From Homarus americanus (Eukaryota; Arthropoda; Malacostraca; Decapoda; Nephropidae), in assembly GCF_018991925.1 (NCBI RefSeq), contig NW_024753828.1:5165839-5229838 (forward strand): 64,000 nt of DNA. Direction: 5' to 3'. Both the position numbers and the translations under genes were made by a program. The notes beneath the pieces are model-generated. The model saw only the letters and a list, made by a program, of their open reading frames with translations. It was not told where the DNA came from and searched no databases. Of this stretch, positions 1 through 12,600 are shown piece by piece. Numbering within the stretch: the first letter of the stretch is position 1; every line of letters begins with the position of its first letter.

Positions 1-193
1 CGCCTCGAGTGCGTGGTGGACTCTGACTGTGGGAGGAACAAGGCGTGTGAGAGGAATGAGTGCGTTGACCCCTGCACGGGTTTGTGTGGGGTGAGGGCAG
101 AGTGTCACGTGATCATGCATAAGCCTGTGTGCATGTGTCCCCTCGAGTACACAGGAGACGCCTACACAGCCTGCAGTCCTTCACCAACTATAT
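1..193 (+). CDS. dpy: dumpy exon 1 of window (5' truncated): one DPY-EGF module
   Basis: The frame is open from base 1 (RLECVVDSDC...), so the exon starts before the window. It has the DPY pattern ECVVDSDC-x5-C-x4-CVDPC, then an EGF ending CPLEYTGDAYTAC. The donor is TAT|GTAAG after 193, phase 1. The unspliced frame runs on to a stop at 228, which is intron read-through. The next exon begins with a full EGF, so this is the second half of an EGF + DPY-EGF pair whose first half is upstream. Confidence 0.9.
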
Positions 194-304
194 GTAAGCT
201 TTCCTTCATGTCTGTCTCCCTTTACTAGTGCATGATATATGTTATAATAATGCTTATACAGTAACGAGTACTTGTGTTGTGACCGGCGGGTATGTGTGTC
301 CCAG

Positions 305-628
305 CAGCTGAGACTTCACCACCTGCGCCTCCCCTGACCACTGACCCCTGCGATCCATCTCCATGTGGCACCTTGGCTGAGTGTCACCAGGGCGTGTGCC
401 AGTGTATCGCAGGGTACTTTGGTGACCCATACACTGCCTGTCGACCCTCCTGCTCAGCTGACTCACAATGTGACTCTGGCCTGGCTTGTGTTAATGACAA
501 GTGTATCGACCCATGTCCAGGCACTTGTGGCATCAATGCAGAGTGCAGAGTACCCAACCATACCCCTATTTGCACGTGTCCGTCTGGTTACACCGGCAGT
601 CCTTACGAGAGATGCTTCCCTAGGCCGG
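305..628 (+). CDS. dpy: dumpy exon 2: EGF + DPY-EGF pair
   Basis: Encodes a short Pro-rich lead, an EGF beginning DPCDPSPCGTLAEC and ending GYFGDPYTAC, then DPY PSCSADSQC...CIDPC and a second EGF ending GYTGSPYERC. This EGF-DPY-EGF order is the classic repeat of Dumpy. The acceptor is a tandem CAGCAG; a start at 305 or 308 keeps phase 1 and differs by one alanine. The donor is CCGG|GTATGA after 628, phase 1. Length 324 bp, a symmetric 1-1 exon that can be duplicated or skipped without changing frame. Confidence 0.92.
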
Positions 629-782
629 GTATGACAACATCTATTATGCCTCCTTGTTTCTTGACTTATATAATTGTTCTCAATAGTGCACGCTAACTTT
701 ACTAAATACTGATCTACATCTTTCTATAAAACACATTTGTTCCTGCATGACCCTGTGCAAGTGTCACACTTCCCCTTTCTAG

Positions 783-1100
783 ACGAGGGCTCGTCCGAGG
801 AGCTAGAGGACCTGTGTGAGGTGTGTGGCCCCAATGCCGACTGCAGGGAGGTGGTAGACCGCCCCGTATGCACCTGTCTTCCGGGCTTCATTGGTGCCCC
901 GCCAAATTGTCGCCCAATTTGTGTCGTCAACCGCGATTGTCCGGCCACGATGGCATGTAACAGACAAAAGTGCATTGATCCTTGTCCCGGGGTGTGTGGC
1001 ACCAACGCAGAATGCCGCGTCATCAACCACTCCCCGGTGTGCACCTGTGTTCCAGGGTTCACAGGCGAACCTTTCGTTCGGTGCACCCGTATCCCACTTG
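783..1100 (+). CDS. dpy: dumpy exon 3: EGF + DPY-EGF pair
   Basis: The acceptor is CCCCTTTCTAG before 783 and the donor is TTG|GTAAGA after 1100; both are phase 1. An acidic lead (EGSSEELED) replaces the usual Pro-rich lead. The first EGF is compact (DLCEVCGPNADC...GFIGAPPNC) and is followed by DPY PICVVNRDC...CIDPC and EGF VCGTNAEC...GFTGEPFVRC. Same two-EGF plan as its neighbours. Confidence 0.92.
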
Positions 1101-1218
1101 GTAAGACCTGACCCCTCCTCCTTGCCCCTGATATACCTTATAGGTGTTACACACAGGTGTGGGCCATTCTTCTATACCTACTGCCAATGTCCTAACATGT
1201 TTATTATGTGTGTTACAG

Positions 1219-1545
1219 CTGTGTCGACGGTGGTGCCTCCCAAGGAGTTTGTTGACCCCTGCAGGGAGGGCATTTGTGGCCCCAACGCCGACTGTCGTGT
1301 CCAGGGAACTCGTGGTGTGTGTACATGTAAACCTGGATACTTTGGGAACCCATACAACAACTGCCGTCCCGAATGCGTCATCAACTCCCAGTGCCCTAAG
1401 TACCTAGCTTGTGTCAACCAACGTTGCGAAGATCCTTGTCCTGGCACCTGTGGCATTGATGCCATCTGTGATATCGTCAACCACAACCCTGTGTGTTCCT
1501 GCCAGAGGACCATGACAGGTGACCCCTTCGTCCGCTGCGAGCCAA
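1219..1545 (+). CDS. dpy: dumpy exon 4: EGF + DPY-EGF pair
   Basis: The acceptor TGTGTGTTACAG before 1219 and donor CCAA|GTAAGT after 1545 are both phase 1. First EGF: DPCREGICGPNADC...GYFGNPYNNC. DPY: PECVINSQCPKYLAC...CEDPC. Second EGF: GTCGIDAIC...CQRTMTGDPFVRC, where QRTM replaces the usual CPxGx turn while all six cysteines remain. The unspliced frame continues to 1646 only as intron read-through. Confidence 0.92.
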
Positions 1546-1943
1546 GTAAGTGCTTCTTCCGTGCTTCACCGTTTAGTTGTGCATCACGGCGACCCTTCTC
1601 TGCTGTGAACGAACAGTGTCTCGCTTATAAGTCATACAACAGCTAAGACAAACTTAATGCTTAATCCTAGTCAACATGTTTCTCATAGTAAGCAGGTACA
1701 ATTCTTCCATTTTTCTCAGGTGTTTTTCATGCATGTCAACACTTTTAGATGGCTGAAATATTAATTGAGGACTCGGTATGTGATGTGTCCCTGACGGAGG
1801 TAACGAGACACAAGGCATTAAAAGATATAGATTACTTGTATTATTTGTTTTAATATTATTGACTTGAATAATTATTATTACTCATATTATTGTTACTATT
1901 ATTGTTGCTTATAGTAGTAATGATGTTGTTAATGGTGTTACAG
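1546..1943 (+). other. intron 4 (398 bp)
   Basis: GT-AG intron between exons 4 and 5. AT-rich, with an irregular ATTATT/GTTATT-rich stretch around 1840-1935 leading into the acceptor. No further module-coding sequence or RNA gene seen. Confidence 0.8.
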
Positions 1944-2255
1944 TTCGCACCCCCCTTGACCCGTGTAACCCTACACCGTGTGGATCATACACCAACTGCC
2001 GGGTGATGGTGGATAGGGCCGTCTGCTCCTGCGTCCCTGGGTACGTTGGCAACCCTGACGTGGGCTGTAAACCCGAATGCACCATTAACTCGGACTGCCT
2101 TGTGAGCCAGGCGTGTGTCAACCAGAAGTGCGTCGACCCGTGCGTGGGCGTGTGTGGGAGTGGGGCCGATTGTAACGTCTTTGGTCACAACCCTCTGTGC
2201 ACCTGTGCCGAGGGCCTCACGGGAGACCCTCTTGTGGCTTGTGAAATTAAGAAAG
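1944..2255 (+). CDS. dpy: dumpy exon 5: EGF + DPY-EGF pair
   Basis: Acceptor TGGTGTTACAG before 1944; donor AAAG|GTGAGT after 2255; phase 1 at both ends. First EGF: DPCNPTPCGSYTNC...GYVGNPDVGC. DPY: PECTINSDCLVSQAC...CVDPC. Second EGF: GVCGSGADC...GLTGDPLVAC, then EIKK. The NPTPCG/NPSPCG opening here and in exon 6 is typical of Dumpy EGFs that lack a preceding DPY. Confidence 0.92.
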
Positions 2256-2998
2256 GTGAGTCCTCTCTATTTTGGTCACCTCCGTTACGTTTGTTTTTGT
2301 TGTTTCTTAATCTACCTACCAGAGTTATTGTCTTGGCTTACATTGATACGGTGTACAGATACAGGTAGTAGCATAGGATCAGTATACAAAGGTGAGAGAA
2401 AGGTACCACGACAACTGGTAGAAATACTCCACACATGTTCTTATATAAAGCAGATCTTGGGTATCCTTATTGAATACAACACTTGGTATTGTTAAGTTAA
2501 GCAAGCGCGTACTAAAGCAAAACACGACGGACTAAACATTGACGGCTAGGGTCAGAAAGTTATCTCGGTGAGTGAGTGAGTCACTTAGCTGTCTTGTTCA
2601 CGGAGCTGTTTACACCGATTACTGACACGTCAACAAACATCTCATTAAAATGAGAAAATTTAATCTTCAATTCCAAAATTGTCATTTATAGTTATCCATT
2701 TATTTATGTAATTTGATATGTATTGTAATTTAGTATAGACAGGTCATACCAGTAATGGGATGACCTGACAACCTAGGACCCAGATTCTCAAAGGTTCATT
2801 GATTAAGATTCTCTTACAACTGGACACGTAAACACTCACCCAACTAAAGGTGAACCACAAATAGAACGTCCAATTTGGCACCGAAAATATACTGAAATAA
2901 GCACTTCCACTAAACACCAGTTTGGAGACAAAACAAACTGAATCTAGGTGAGTCTGGGTCCAGTAGTTCTGGTTCTTAACGTTATGTGGTCTTTGAAG
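2256..2998 (+). other. intron 5 (743 bp)
   Basis: GT-AG intron. AT-rich, unique-looking sequence with a short GAGTGAGTGAGTCA stretch near 2570. No extra exon with module cysteines found in any frame. Confidence 0.8.
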
Positions 2999-3307
2999 AG
3001 AGCCCTGTCGACCCGTGCAACCCCTCACCGTGCGGCTCCAACACCAACTGTGCTGTGAAGGAGAATGGGCAAGCTGTGTGTACTTGTTTCCCGAACTACT
3101 TCGGCAACCCCTACTTGGAGTGTCGAGTCGAGTGTACCATCAACTCAGACTGCCCCAAGTACCTGGCGTGTGTCAACCAGAAGTGCCGCGACCCCTGCCA
3201 ACCTGGCACCTGCGGTCTGAACGCTGTCTGTGATGCCGTCAACCACCAGGCTATTTGCACCTGTCCTCGCAGATATGATGGCAATCCAAAGGTCGAGTGC
3301 GTGCGTG
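2999..3307 (+). CDS. dpy: dumpy exon 6: EGF + DPY-EGF pair
   Basis: The acceptor is the AG of TTTGAAG|AG before 2999; the AG two bases on is out of phase, so phase decides the start. Its polypyrimidine tract is weak. First EGF: DPCNPSPCGSNTNC...NYFGNPYLEC. DPY: VECTINSDCPKYLAC...CRDPC. Second EGF: GTCGLNAVC...RYDGNPKVEC. The donor is GTG|GTAAGT after 3307. It is the last exon of this pair type before the giant exon. Confidence 0.9.
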
Positions 3308-3663
3308 GTAAGTACCCTCCCTGAACTGCTTTGGGCCTGGTTATTGTTTTCTTATATGTACTGTATATGTCTGTCATATAAAGATGTTTTTTCTCTGCAC
3401 GAAAGCCATAAAGCCGTGTTTATTATATTTCCATCAGAAGCATGAAATTCTTTTAGCATGAAATGCCATATGATTGAGCATGTCATTTTGCATGGCATAT
3501 CTTGCCTGGCGCTAGCATGTTTTTTGCTCTATGTTTTCAAGTTTCATGATATTTTTTTGCATCGAGAAAGTTTCGAATAAGGAGCATGTATCATAATGTA
3601 CAAACTTTAAAGTGTACCTACCTAGTGCATGTGCTAATTGCATGATCCATAACTGTTTTTCAG
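3308..3663 (+). other. intron 6 (356 bp), GCATG-rich
   Basis: GT-AG intron directly upstream of the giant exon. Bases 3440-3644 hold eight GCATG motifs, three of them TGCATG. The polypyrimidine tract and acceptor (CTGTTTTTCAG) follow at 3653-3663. Confidence 0.8.
3440..3644 (+). promoter_or_regulatory. cluster of eight (T)GCATG motifs, candidate RBFOX-type splicing element
   Basis: GCATG begins at 3440, 3456, 3478, 3490, 3515, 3584, 3627 and 3640; those at 3490, 3627 and 3640 are TGCATG. A given 5-mer is expected about 0.2 times in 205 bases. (U)GCAUG is the known binding motif of RBFOX proteins, conserved in animals. That they act here on giant-exon inclusion is inference; degenerate tandem duplication could also give the pattern. 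Confidence 0.4.
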
Positions 3664-6600
3664 CACCGACGAAGCTCGTCCAATGCTCCCTGAATGCATG
3701 CGGCTTTAACACTGAATGTCGAGTTATTAACAATGTTCCTATATGCTATTGTCTCCCAGGTTACACGGGCAACCCCGAGCGAGGGTGTTCCCCGATCATT
3801 CCTCCTTCTCCCCTGCTTGTAGTCACCCCCTCGACCCCAACCTCCCGACCCTTCCATCCTCCAACTGTCCCATCCTCTCCCCCACTCCCACCCACTGAGT
3901 GTAAGTCTAACTCACACTGCTCCCCATCGCGGACCTGCATCAACGAGCGATGCATCGACCCATGCAGGGGTGAGCACCCTTGTGCTACCGGGGCCGAGTG
4001 TACCGTCATCCAGCACCGGCCAGTCTGCAAGTGTCCCCCAGGGTTCCAGGGTAATCCACAAACACGCTGCAACCCGACCACCACCACTCCCAGGCCTGAC
4101 TGCTTGGCAGACGTCGAGTGTCCACAGGAAAAAGCCTGTGCTGAACGTCGGTGCGTTAGTCCGTGCCAGGTGGCCAATCCGTGTTCCCACCTGGCCGAGT
4201 GCACCGTTGTCTCTCATCTTCCACAATGTAGGTGCATTCAGGGTTATATTGGCAACGGATATTATTGTGAGCTGCCCACCACCTCTACCATTCCCTCACC
4301 TATTGCTGAATATCCCACTCATACAACTGTCAGACCAGGGGTGGCCACTCGGCCCCCGAGCCACGCAGTTGACCTTCAGTGTACTCGAGACTTTGAATGT
4401 GACGTAGACGAGATGTGTAACAACTTTGACTGTGTGCCAGTGTGCAGTGTGACTAACCCGTGCCGTAGTCGCAATGCCTTATGTCGTGGCGAAAACCACC
4501 AGCCTGTGTGTTACTGTCAGCCAGGATTTGTGGGCAACCCATTCATCGAGTGCAAGGAGCCGTTACCAGCCACTCCTCCACCCCAGTGTCTCACAGATCG
4601 GGACTGTCCTGACAACAAGGCTTGTGCCCAGCGCAAATGTGTCAATCCCTGCATCGTATTTAATCCATGTTCACCCCTTGCCCAATGTGAGACCCTCAAG
4701 CACTTCCCCGTGTGTTCCTGCTTTCTGGGCTTCACAGGCTCTGGCTATGACTGTGAACGTCTCCCTCCTATCGTGGAGAGACCCCCTCTACCGTCTACTA
4801 CCCTGCCTCGGCCTATTTCCATGACCACCACAACAAAGGGACCAATAGCCGAATTTCCCACTCCCCAACGCGAAAGGCCTCTTACTCCCAGGCCGCCACC
4901 ACCATTCCTACCTCTTCCACCTCCAATCACCATTGGTTGTGAGAGTACAGCCGATTGCCACTTCAGCACCACTTGTGTAAATAAACTGTGTGTAGATGTT
5001 TGCAGTCGAGGCTATTGTGGCAGCAACGCAGACTGTCATATCCACCATAACTTCCCCGAGTGCTCTTGCCCTCCAGGGACTGTCGGCGATCCATATGTCA
5101 AGTGCATAGCTGTAGCAACGAAAGCTCCACCCACCACGCTTCGCCCTCTCGCGGACACCCAACCTTCTGTACCAGACGTGCTCATCCGTCCACAGGAGGG
5201 CACAAGACATACCACACCCTCGCCTGTGGCTGCCCCTACCACTACCAGAGCACCAGAAAAGACTTATACACAACCCACAACTGTCCACCACACAACATTA
5301 CCCATAACCGTCGGATGCGAAAGCAATGACGACTGCCCATTCGATAACACCTGCATCAACCGTCTCTGTGGTGACGTGTGTAGTCCTTCGCTATGTGCCG
5401 ACAACGCACACTGTCAAACCTTTGCCAATCGACCAACTTGCTCATGCCCTCCAGGAACCTCTGGAAACCCAACTATAAAATGCACTGCCTTACTAACAGA
5501 GGAAGTCCCAACACAACTTCCACCAGTTGCTGGAAAACAACCCACAAGCCCTTCACCTCCAATCCGGCCTCTTCCTGGCCCCTTGCATACGATGCCCCCT
5601 CCATTAGTTGTAGAACCACCCACTAGTCGTCCCCCACAGGAAATGCCGCAAATACATATTCCTCCCATCGTTTCTCCTATTGTAATTGCATGTGAAAATA
5701 ATGATGATTGCACCGTGGATAATACGTGCTATAACAAACTGTGCTTTGATGTTTGTTCTTTAGGCATCTGCGGAGAAAATGCCAACTGTAAAGTCGCAAA
5801 ACATCGTCCAGTGTGTACTTGTCCACCAGGGACCACTGGAGATCCCACGGGAAAATGTATAGCATTGGTAACAGAGAGACCAACTATGACACCACCAATA
5901 GTAGGAACACTGGAACCTAAAGACTTTGGACATATACATCCTGTTTCAGCAACAACAAGTCCAGGTTTGCCCCCAATGGCAGAACACCCAACACCCAGAC
6001 CCAGACCACCTTCTGTGACACAGCCGCCACAACCACCCACCCCTGGTCCTGTACCTGTGGGCTGTGAGAGCACTGACGAGTGTCCGTTTGATAATTCTTG
6101 TGTAAATAAACTTTGTCTTGATATTTGTCATCCAGGATTTTGTGGTGAAAATGCCGACTGTCAGACAGTTGGACATCGACCTACTTGTAAATGTCCACCA
6201 GGAACAAGTGGCAACCCTAATATCAAGTGCTCAGCTCTTGCTGTAGAGACACCTCCTGCACCAATTCCTCCGGTTGCTGGGGATAAGCCTCCTTCAGAAG
6301 AAACTATCATCCATCCCATTCCCGGTCCTACAAGTCCAGGACCTCCTCCACTGGTGGAGCAACCAACACGTCCTCCTCCAGACCCACCAATAGAGCGACC
6401 TCCTCCACCCGTGATTGTTCCTCAAGTACCTATCGCTTGTGAGAACAACGATGAATGTGATGTGGACAATTCATGTTTGAACAAGCTTTGTTATGATGCA
6501 TGCAGTCTTGGGGTTTGTGGTGATGAAGCTGATTGTAAGACTATCAGTCACAGGCCAGTGTGTCTGTGCCCACCAGGGACAACAGGAGATCCTCAAGTAC

Positions 6601-9600
6601 GGTGCATAGCCATAGCAACAGAAAGACCTCTCGTTGTTACAGTACCTCCCATAGCTGAACATCCACCTGATAGTCACACACCTATCCGGCCAGTTCCTGG
6701 ACCTACTTCAACACCGCCATCACCAGTAGCTCAACTTCCAGTTCCTCGACCTACAGAAGCTCCAATTGCACTACCTCCTGCAGTACCAACACCACCACCA
6801 AACCCCATAGGTTGTGAGAGCACTGGTGAGTGTCCCTTCGACAACAGCTGCATCAACAGACTGTGCCTGGACGTGTGTCATCCTGGTTTTTGTGGTGAAG
6901 CTGCTGACTGTAAGACCTTAGGACACCGACCCACTTGTGTATGTCCACCAGGCACGACAGGTAACCCAACAGAGAGGTGCACGGCTTTAGCTACCGAGAG
7001 ACCTATTACCCACAGGCCTGTAGCGGGTATCTCAAGTTTACCACCGGGTGATCCAGTTGTTCCTGCATCAGGAACTACCACTCCTACCCCACCACCTCTG
7101 GTGGAATTGCCAACAACGGCCCCTCCAGTGCCCACCAGTCCAAGACCACCACCTCTTCCAGTTGTTCCTCCTATTGTTATTGCTTGTGAGAACAATGACG
7201 ACTGCGCCTCGGACAATTCCTGTCTCAACAACCTATGTTACGATGTATGCGGTCTTGGTGTGTGTGGAGATAACGCAGAATGCAAGATCACCAGTCATCG
7301 TCCAGTTTGTACCTGTCCTCCAGGAACCACAGGAGATCCTTTACATTCATGTGTATCCATCGTCACAGAAAGACCAGTTGGACCGACGCCTCCTATGGCA
7401 GAATTTTCGCCAGCTCAACCAGGAGATCCAGTTCATCCAATTAGTGCACCAACTAGTCCAGGTCAGCCCCCAGTGGCAGAACACCCAACACCCAGACCCA
7501 GACCACCTCCTGTAACAGAGTCGCCGCCACCACCCACCCCTGGTCCTCTACCTGTGGGCTGTGAGAGCACTGACGAGTGTCCGTTTGATAACTCCTGTGT
7601 AAATAAACTTTGTCTTGATATTTGTTATCCAGGATTTTGTGGTGAAAATGCCGACTGTCAGACAATTGGACATCGACCTACTTGTAAATGTCCACCAGGA
7701 ACAAGTGGCAACCCTAATATCAAGTGCTCAGCTCTTGCTGTAGAGACACCTCCTGCACCCATTCCTCCGGTTGCTGGGGATAAGCCTCCTTCAGAAGAGA
7801 CTGTCATCCAGCCCATTCCTGGTCCTACAAGTCCAGGACCTCCTCCTCTGGTGGAGCAACCAACACGTCCTCCTCCAGACCCACCAATAGAGCGACCTCC
7901 TCCACCCGTGATTGTTCCTCTAGTACCTATCGCTTGTGAGAACAACGATGAATGTGATGTGGACAATTCATGTTTGAACAAGCTGTGTTATGATGCATGC
8001 AGTCTTGGGGTTTGTGGTGATGAAGCTGATTGTAAGACTATCAGTCACAGGCCAGTGTGTCTGTGCCCACCAGGGACAACAGGAGATCCTCAAGTAGGGT
8101 GCATAGCTATAGCAACAGAAAGACCTCTCGTTGTTACAGTACCTCCCATAGCTGAACATCCACCTGATAGTCACACACCTATCCGGCCAGTTCCTGGACC
8201 TACTTCAACACCGCCATCACCAGTAGCTCAACTTCCAGTTCCTCGACCTACAGAAGCTCCAATTGCACTGCCTCCTGCAGTACCAACACCACCACCAAAC
8301 CCCATAGGTTGTGAGAGCACTGGTGAGTGTCCCTTCGACAACAGCTGCATCAACAGACTGTGCCTGGACGTGTGTCATCCTGGTTTTTGTGGTGAGGCTG
8401 CTGACTGTAAGACCTTAGGACACCGACCCACTTGTGTATGTCCACCAGGCACGACAGGTAACCCAACAGAGAGGTGCACGGCTTTAGCTACCGAGAGACC
8501 TATTACCCACAGGCCTGTAGCGGGTATCTCAAGTTTACCACCGGGTGATCCAGTTGTTCCTGCATCAGGAACTACCACTCCTACCCCACCACCTCTGGTA
8601 GAATTGCCAACAACGGCACCTCCAGTGCCCACCAGTCCAAGACCACCACCTCTTCCAGTTGTTCCTCCTATTGTTATTGCTTGTGAGAACAATGACGACT
8701 GCGCCTCGGACAATTCCTGCCTCAACAACCTATGTTACGATGTATGCGGTCTTGGTGTGTGTGGAGATAACGCAGAATGCAAGATCACCAGTCATCGTCC
8801 AGTTTGTACCTGTCCTCCAGGAACCACAGGAGATCCTTTACATTCATGTGTATCCATCGTCACTGAAAGACCAGTTGGACCGACGCCTCCCATGGCAGAA
8901 TTTCCGCCAGCTCAACCAGGTGATCCAGTGCATCCAATTAGTGCACCAACTAGTCCAGGTCAGCCCCCAGTGGCAGAACACCCAACACCCAGACCAAAAC
9001 CACCTTCTGTGACACAGCCACCACGACCACCCACCCCTGGTCCTGTACCTGTGGGCTGTGAGAGCACTGACGAGTGTCCGTTTGATAATTCTTGCGTAAA
9101 TAAATTTTGTCTTGATATTTGTCATCCAGGATTTTGTGGTGATAATGCCGACTGTCAGACAGTTGGACATCGACCTACTTGTAAATGTCCACCAGGAACA
9201 AGTGGCAACCCTAATATCAAGTGCTCAGCTCTTGCTGTAGAGACACCTCCTGCACCAATTCCTCCGGTTGCTGGGGATAAGCCTCCTTCAGAAGAGACTG
9301 TCATCCATCCCATCGCTGGTCCTACAAGTCCAGGACCTCCTCCTCTGGTGGAGCAACCAACACGTCCTCCTCCAGACCCACCAATAGAGCGACCAACTCC
9401 ACCCGTGATTGTTCCTCTAGTACCTATCGCTTGTGAGAACAACGATGAATGTGATGTGGACAATTCATGTTTGAACAAGCTGTGTTATGATGCATGCAGT
9501 CTTGGGGTTTGTGGTGATGAAGCTGATTGTAAGACTATCAGTCACAGGCCAGTGTGTCTGTGCCCACCAGGGACAACAGGAGATCCTCAAGTAGGGTGCA

Positions 9601-12600
9601 TAGCTATAGCAACAGAAAGACCTCTCGTTGTTACAGTACCTCCCATAGCTGAACATCCACCTGATAGTCACACACCTATCCGGCCAGTTCCTGGACCTAC
9701 TTCAACACCGCCATCACCAGTGGCTCAACTTCCAGTTCCTCGACCTACAGAAGCTCCAATTGCACTGCCTCCTGCAGTACCAACACCACCACCAAACCCC
9801 ATAGGTTGTGAGAGCACTGATGAGTGTCCCTTCGACAACAGCTGCATCAACAGACTGTGCCTGGACGTGTGTCATCCTGGTTTTTGTGGTGAAGCTGCTG
9901 ACTGTAAGACCTTAGGACACCGACCCACTTGTGTATGTCCACCAAGCACGACAGGTAACCCAACAGAGAGGTGCACGGCTTTAGCTACCGAGAGACCTAT
10001 TACCCACAGGCCTGTAGCGGGTATCTCAAGTTTACCACCGGGTGATCCAGTTGTTCCTGCATCAGGAACTACCACTCCTACCCCACCACCTCTGGTAGAA
10101 TTGCCAACAACGGCCCCTCCAGTGCCCACCAGTCCAAGACCACCACCTCTTCCAGTTGTTCCTCCTATTGTTATTGCTTGTGAGAACAATGACGACTGCG
10201 CCTCGGACAATTCCTGCCTCAACAACCTATGTTACGATGTATGCGGTCTTGGTGTGTGTGGAGATAACGCAGAATGCAAGATCACCAGTCATCGTCCAGT
10301 TTGTACCTGTCCTCCAGGAACCACAGGAGATCCTTTACATTCATGTGTATCCATCGTCACTGAAAGACCAGTTGGACCGACGCCTCCCACGGCAGAATTT
10401 CCGCCAGCTCAACCAGGTGATCCAGTGCATCCAATTAGTGCACCAACTAGTCCAGGTCAGCCCCCAGTGGCAGAACACCCAACACCCAGACCAAAACCAC
10501 CTTCTGTGACACAGCCACCACGACCACCCACCCCTGGTCCTGTACCTGTGGGCTGTGAGAGCACTGACGAGTGTCCGTTTGATAATTCTTGCGTAAATAA
10601 ATTTTGTCTTGATATTTGTTATCCAGGATTTTGTGGTGATAATGCCGACTGTCAGACAGTTGGACATCGACCTACTTGTAAATGTCCACCAGGAACAAGT
10701 GGCAACCCTAATATCAAGTGCTCAGCTCTTGCTGTAGAGACACCTCCTGCACCAATTCCTCCGGTTGCTGGGGATAAGCCTCCTTCAGAAGAGACTGTCA
10801 TCCATCCCATCGCTGGTCCTACAAGTCCAGGACCTCCTCCTCTGGTGGAGCAACCAACACGTCCTCCTCCAGACCCACCAATAGAGCGACCTCCTCCACC
10901 CGTGATTGTTCCTCTAGTACCTATCGCTTGTGAGAACAACGATGAATGTGATGTGGACAATTCATGTTTGAACAATCTGTGTTATGATGCATGCAGTCTT
11001 GGGGTTTGTGATGATGAAGCTGATTGTAAGACTATCAGTCACAGGCCAGTGTGTCTGTGCCCACCAGGGACAACAGGAGATCCTCAAGTACGGTGCATAG
11101 CCATAGCAACAGAAAGACCTCTCGTTGTTACAGTACCTCCCATAGCTGAACATCCACCTGATAGTCACACACCTATCCGGCCAGTTCCTGGACCTACTTC
11201 AACACCGCCATCACCAGTAGCTCAACTTCCAGTTCCTCGACCTACAGAAGCTCCAATTGCACTGCCTCCTGCAGTACCAACACCACCACCAAACCCCATA
11301 GGTTGTGAGAGCACTGGTGAGTGTCCCTTCGACAACAGCTGCATCAACAGACTGTGCCTGGACGTGTGTCATCCTGGTTTTTGTGGTGAAGCTGCTGACT
11401 GTAAGACCTTAGGACACCGACCCACTTGTGTATGTCCACCAGGCACGACAGGTAACCCAACAGAGAGGTGCACGGCTTTAGCTACCGAGAGACCTATTAC
11501 CCACAGGCCTGTAGCGGGTATCTCAAGTTTACCACCGGGTGATCCAGTTGTTCCTGCATCAGGAACTACCACTCCTACCCCACCACCTCTGGTAGAATTG
11601 CCAACAACGGCACCTCCAGTGCCCACCAGTCCAAGACCACCACCTCTTCCAGTTGTTCCTCCTATTGTTATTGCTTGTGAGAACAATGACGACTGCGCCT
11701 CGGACAATTCCTGCCTCAACAACCTATGTTACGATGTATGCGGTCTTGGTGTGTGTGGAGATAACGCAGAATGCAAGATCACCAGTCATCGTCCAGTTTG
11801 TACCTGTCCTCCAGGAACCACAGGAGATCCTTTACATTCATGTGTATCCATCGTCACTGAAAGACCAGTTGGACCGACGCCTCCCACGGCAGAATTTCCG
11901 CCAGCTCAACCAGGTGATCCAGTGCATCCAATTAGTGCACCAACTAGTCCAGGTCAGCCCCCAGTGGCAGAACACCCAACACCCAGACCAAAACCACCTT
12001 CTGTGACACAGCCACCACGACCACCCACCCCTGGTCCTGTACCTGTGGGCTGTGAGAGCACTGACGAGTGTCCGTTTGATAATTCTTGCGTAAATAAATT
12101 TTGTCTTGATATTTGTTATCCAGGATTTTGTGGTGATAATGCCGACTGTCAGACAGTTGGACATCGACCTACTTGTAAATGTCCACCAGGAACAAGTGGC
12201 AACCCTAATATCAAGTGCTCAGCTCTTGCTGTAGAGACACCTCCTGCACCAATTCCTCCGGTTGCTGGGGATAAGCCTCCTTCAGAAGAGACTGTCATCC
12301 ATCCCATCGCTGGTCCTACAAGTCCAGGACCTCCTCCTCTGGTGGAGCAACCAACACGTCCTCCTCCAGACCCACCAATAGAGCGACCTCCTCCACCCGT
12401 GATTGTTCCTCTAGTACCTATCGCTTGTGAGAACAACGATGAATGTGATGTGGACAATTCATGTTTGAACAATCTGTGTTATGATGCATGCAGTCTTGGG
12501 GTTTGTGATGATGAAGCTGATTGTAAGACTATCAGTCACAGGCCAGTGTGTCTGTGCCCACCAGGGACAACAGGAGATCCTCAAGTACGGTGCATAGCCA

